Positions 54,801-60,800 of a DNA stretch of 64,000 bases are shown here, in pieces. A program made the translations under genes and the position numbers. The notes beneath the pieces were generated by a model. It saw nothing but the letters and a program-made list of their open reading frames with translations. It was not told the DNA's origin and searched no databases. This DNA is from Corbicula japonica. Taxonomy: Eukaryota > Mollusca > Bivalvia > Venerida > Cyrenidae. Where the stretch lies: contig JAZAYU010000010.1 of NCBI GenBank assembly GCA_038501625.1, positions 9,445,380 through 9,509,379 on the forward strand, in the 5' to 3' direction. Position 1 is the first letter of the stretch, and each line of letters opens with the position of its first letter.

Positions 54801-57800
54801 GATGTCATGTAATGATGATTACATTTATCAGGGTTTTTTAAGCAACCTGTTTTTTGGGGTTGTCTTGGCGAGCTCAGTCAGTAGTGAACTCAAATTTGCA
54901 TGACTAGGCGCTGTCACCAAATGGTACTGGTTCAATACCCAGTGCAGGCAATTTTATTTCTAGCATTCAATTGAATTGCACATTTTGTGGACATGAAATA
55001 TTGTGGTTTTTGTTACCAGGTAAATGTTTTTCATAAAAAATTTAAATATGTGGATTTTAATTTTGTAAAATTTAATTCAGGAATAAATCTGTATATGATA
55101 TGAGATTAAATTTGTGGGTCAAATAAACCGAAACTCACAATTTTATCCTTCAAAAAAGCAAATTCGAAAAAGTTGAAATTTGCAGTGCTAACAGAAACCG
55201 TGTTAATTTTTTGAAACATCTGTTTTATCTGTTGACTCCATAGTTACACCTTATTGTGTAGTTTGGGTAAACTCTAGTTGCCATTGGGATAAATGGAGAT
55301 AAGGGTTAAAGTTAAAAATTTTGTGTTTTTGCTATGGTTACACAGAAGTCATATCAAAACAGTGGGAGACATTTATAACCTTTTACTTATATATGTGAAC
55401 AGTGCAGATCCTGATCAGATGGCACAAATCTGGATCTACATTGTTCGTCAATTTGATAAAATGAGTGAAGGGATAATATTTCTGGCAAACTCACACATAC
55501 CTGATCTGTAGTTAAATTGGAATGCAACATTGTTTGTGACAGTCATGCCTGTATGCAGTAGAACAGACAGATTGCCCTCTGTCGAGAACACAAGCTAGCA
55601 CATACCTTGTCTGTAGTTAAATCGGAATGCAACATTATTTGTGACGGTCATGCCGGTGCGCAGTACGACAGATAGTTTGCGCTCTGTCGAGAACACAAGC
55701 TTACACATACCTTGTATGTAGTTAAATCGGAATGCAACATTGTTTGTGACAGTCATGCCTGTACGCAGTAGAACAGACAGTTTGCGTCCTGTTGAGAACA
55801 CAAGCTTCTCATTGTTGCAACCACTGTTACAGTAGGTACCAAGAAGTTTATCTTGAGAGGAACCGCCATCAAAGAACATTACCATGTCGTCATCATTGAT
55901 GGTTATTTGCTCAATCTAGAATAGGCAAACATGTTTTGTAATTCATTCAACAATAGAACATGATGGCTGTCATTGTTGCAGCATTGTTGTTGTTGTTTGA
56001 ATGGACTGATTTGGGCCCAATATAGGGCCCCATTCCCAATGACAACATATAACCTTTACTCCATATGTACAGGTTTTACAGAATGTGCAACAAGTATAAA
56101 TCCAATGCCCAAGATTAAAAAACAATCGGAAACCAGTCTCACATCTCAAGCATCTGATTTGCTGAAATGGTGACCAGTTGCCATTTCAGCCAATCAGATG
56201 CTTATGTTTTTAAACCTTGTCTCCAGATGTAGTTTAATGATCAAGGACACAGATCTGAATCTACACTGTTTTGCCCATGTGATAAAACGAAGTCATATAA
56301 AAGGAATAAACAATCAATTCATTATAATTTGGTTTGCTTCCAGCAGTAGCTTAGCTTGTTAAATGATGACAGAAACATTTTAACCCATTCCTCCATAAAT
56401 AAACCTTTCTGGCCACGGCTAACAGTGTAGATCCATTTCATCAGTGCCATCCGATCATGATCTGCACTGTTCATTTTTTTATTTATTAGGTTATATCTGA
56501 CTAAAATGCAAAAACTGTTAAACTCAGAAGGCACAGATGTGCTTGCTTATCTGGATCTACACTGGTGGCACATGCAATAAAATGTGTTTATATTGAGTTA
56601 AGGGTTGCGGAAGCTCAAATTCCCAATTTTAGGAAAACCAACACATTTTTCCAGAACTGAAAGGCTTCCTTCCTCAAAAGGTCTAAAAACATCAACACTG
56701 TGCTGTTGGTAAATTTTTAACCCTTTCCTCCTTATATATGCATTTTTATGCATGTGAGACCAGTGTAGATCCAGATCAGCCAGCACATCCATGCTGTCTT
56801 ATATGTGTCTGCACTGGTCACATTTTGGTCTAGAATAACCTAACAAATCATAAAGCGAACAGTCCAGATACTGATCAGACGGCACAGATGTAGTCTGATT
56901 AGGGTCTACAATGTTCACATCTTGGGTGAAATTACCCAATTACTATAAAAGCAACCAGTATAGATCCTGATCAGACTGCAGGGATGTGCAGGCTGATAAG
57001 GATCTACACTGGTCATGCATAGGATTTAAGCCATAAAGATTAACTATCGACTCACCTGTAATGTTATCACGAGACCCAGCTGGTACTGGTTCAATGTCTC
57101 AATGATAATTTCATAGTCCCTCTGACCCAGAAATGTTTGGATACCAGCTACATTAAATGTATCCACTGCGTTAGTTTTCCGGAGAGGTTCTGCTGTTAGC
57201 ATTACTGTATGACCGGTGGTCACATTCACTGAAAATATTATCAGCATTGTTAACTTCAGCAAACCTTCATTATAAATTGTATGACCAAACACCAAGATTT
57301 TTAAACTGAGAATGGAAACCAGTCTCAAATCTCAAGGATCTGATTGACTGAAATAGAAACTTGTCTAAAATTACTTTTCTATACAATATTATATTTTGTT
57401 TAAATTTAAAAAAAAATTAGAACACCTTAAAATATCTATGAATTAAGCCCTGGGTTTTATCATCAGGACAAAGGCACTTGCTCAAAATATTTTTCTTTGA
57501 AGTTAATTCCAAAAGAGTTTACAAAACAAATGATACACATAAACAACTTTACTCCAAATATATACATTTTATCCCAGGTTTGACCGATGTAGATCCAGAT
57601 CAGCTGGTACATCTCTGCTGTATGATCTGGGTCTACACAGGTCACATTTTGGTCAGAAATCATTTAATGCAAACACTGTAGATCCTGATCAGATGGCACA
57701 GGTATGCTGGCTGACCTGGATCTACACTGTTTGATCAACCAGTAAAGGTGTATATATGGAGTAAACGGTTAACCATGCACCCAATGCATGCAGCATTTAC

Positions 57801-60800
57801 CCCATGTGCAACCAGTATATAGATCCAGATCAGCCTGCACATCATAAAGATTGATCTGGATCTGCACTAGTCATTTCTTGGTCAGAAATGATCTATAAAA
57901 TCTCAAAGCAAATAGTGTAGATCCTGATCAGACTGCATGGATGTATGTTGATCTGGATCTACACTGTCTGTCAATAGGATAAAACCCATATCCCATGGAG
58001 TAAATTTTTAACAAGACACATAATAACTCACAACTTCCAAATATTCCTCTAAAACCTGTAGCAGTCACTGAAGAATCTGACGAGAACTTGATAAACATCA
58101 TGTTGTTGTAGCTGCGATAAGTCTTTGTGCCAATGTTTCCAGAAATGCGGGCTACAAAGGTTGCAGAAGTTTCAATGTTACTGCCACTGTAAACTGTTAC
58201 AAAGTCTGCCTCTTGTTCAGTGTTGAAGTTCCTGAACTAGAAACAAACAAGTATTTTTAAATACATCCAAGCATGCATAATCGAAGATTAATTCCCGACT
58301 GAAAAAAATCTACAGAAAAAAGTATAAATCATCACAGTCATAAAAATGGTATAAGTACCATTAAAATATGAAGGAGATGTACCACTATTGCACTAAGGTG
58401 ATGAAATATTTCACTTGTACCTTCAGGACTTCAGTGTCCAAGGTTATAAACTGAGTATGGAAACCAGTCTCAAATCTCAAGCTTCTGATTGGCTGAAATG
58501 GCGACCAGTCGCCATTTCAGCCAATCAGATGCTTGAGATTTGAGACTGGTTTCCAATCTCAGCTTTAATACCTTGGGACCAGGTGCTATTCAGCAAACCC
58601 TTTCCTGCGTGCCGTCTTATCAGGATCTGTTCGATTTTAGAATTATTAGGTTATTTCTGACCAAAAAGTGAACAGTGAAGATCCTGATGAGATTGCAGGG
58701 ATGTGCCAGCTGATCTAGATCTATGACAAGGATATGAAAGCTGATCTGGATCTACACTTGTAGCACATGCATAAAAATGTGTATTTATAGATTAAAGGGT
58801 TAATAAATTGAATTAATAAATGTCGGTAAAAGATTCCTGTAAACAATTAATGGATTGGTGTAAGTTGATGAGAAAGATGAAAGGTTAACTTTTTACTTCA
58901 TTGATATGTCTTTTATCACATGGTTAATCAGTATAGATCCAGATCAGACTGCATATTTATGCCATCTGACCTGGTTCTAAACTGTTTCTTTTCTGGTCAG
59001 AAATAACCTAATGAATCTGAAAATGAACATTGTTGATTCTGATCGGATGGCACACACTGGATCTGCCTCTGTACTGTATGTTCAAATAATGGCAAGTTAA
59101 AACTTATGTCCAACTGCTAAATGTCTGGGACATTTTGGTGTTAGTTTAATTTAGTGGTCTGTACAAAGGGAAGCAACCTGTACACTACCAAAATAAAAGT
59201 ACTGTGACTAGTGACTTCCCCTTTAAAATGAAACTTGCATACCTCAACATAGGCATTAGTTTCAAGAGGTGTTTCAATGGCCCATGTACAAGTTTGTGCA
59301 TTCTGGTAGGTGAAAGGATTCAAGTTCCCTGAGGACCCTCGTTGAAAAAATCGACATCTATTCGCTGAAAAGAAAAAATGTATTATTACATGACAAATGT
59401 TTAATAATTGTGAAAACCGATTTCCTGTGGCCACAGTTGCACTAGCTATTTCAGCACCCTTGCATAAACATCTTCTTGAAACTTGTTTCAAATATCTAGA
59501 CTATAATGTTCTGGCTTGTTAAGTGTCAAGGACCTGCTGCATAGGTGGATTAGCATTTATTCATCATTTCTATTAAGAAAACAAGAGACAGTCAGGCTGA
59601 TCTTTAAAATTTGTATTTCATGTATTTGTTTTTAAATTGAAGGCTTGGAGTTAAAGTCATTTATTCGCAATTTGAACATGCTTAAATTCTTTTATATGTG
59701 AATTATTTGCTTATGCAACCCTTGAAATGAAAAAACTAAAAAAATTAATCTAATTTTAAAGCATTTGAAAAAAAAATGATTACATTTACTTAGCATTTAT
59801 TGGTGTTGAAATGCAGAAAATGTAGTGGTTTGAATACTTTATTAATTCCATGACATGCATACAATAGTGTACTTACAGCAGTTGAGTTCATCAGAGCCAT
59901 CTGAACAGTCACTTCGTCCATCACAGACAATGTTAGGACTCACAAATCCTCCGCTGAAACAGTGGAAACTCTCTGCAACATGAAAACAGAATTTATTCTA
60001 TTATAAAAGTTAACGTTAACACTTTATAAATAGATACACCTTTATAGTGAGGGTGAACAGTGTAGTGCCATCTGATCAGGATCTACACTGTTCATTTTTA
60101 TATTCATTAGGTTATTTCTGAACATGATGCAACCTGAATGGATGTGCTGGCTGATCTGGATCTACACTGGTTGCACACATACAAATGTGCATATATTTAA
60201 TAAAAAGATTAACAGTGTAGATCCTGATCAGATGGCAGGTAAGTGCTGGCTGATCTGGATCTACACTGGTTGCACCTGTGATAAAATCTTTATATATTGA
60301 GTAAAGGGTTAAAAGATTTGTAAGTCTTACGTGTTGGTGCTGCCCTCCTCTCACATACAAAGCTCCGTGTCATCATACAGTTCCCAAAGGTCCAGACGTA
60401 TGGTCTGTCATACACATAATCCACCATGTTCTTCATTCCGTACACGCAGTTGCCATCACTACTTTCTGGCTCACTGTCGGTCCAGAATCCCTGGTAATCT
60501 GTAGCTATATCACCTGTGTAGTACCATAACTCTTTATGAAGATACATTTTGTGCCCAGTGTAAAGTACACATGTGTACATGCACCAATATTCTTCTAGTG
60601 TAGTAAAAACAATAAATGTACGAAGCATTTCAGATATTCAAAACATAGGTCAAGTTTTAAAATCACGACCTTTATATTTCAAAGCAGGGTGTAACAGACT
60701 TTGAAAGCTTGTCACCACTAAAAACTAAAATTAGTAGAATAAATCCATTTCCTCCACAGATACACATTTTAACACATGTGCAACTAGTGTAGATTCAGAT

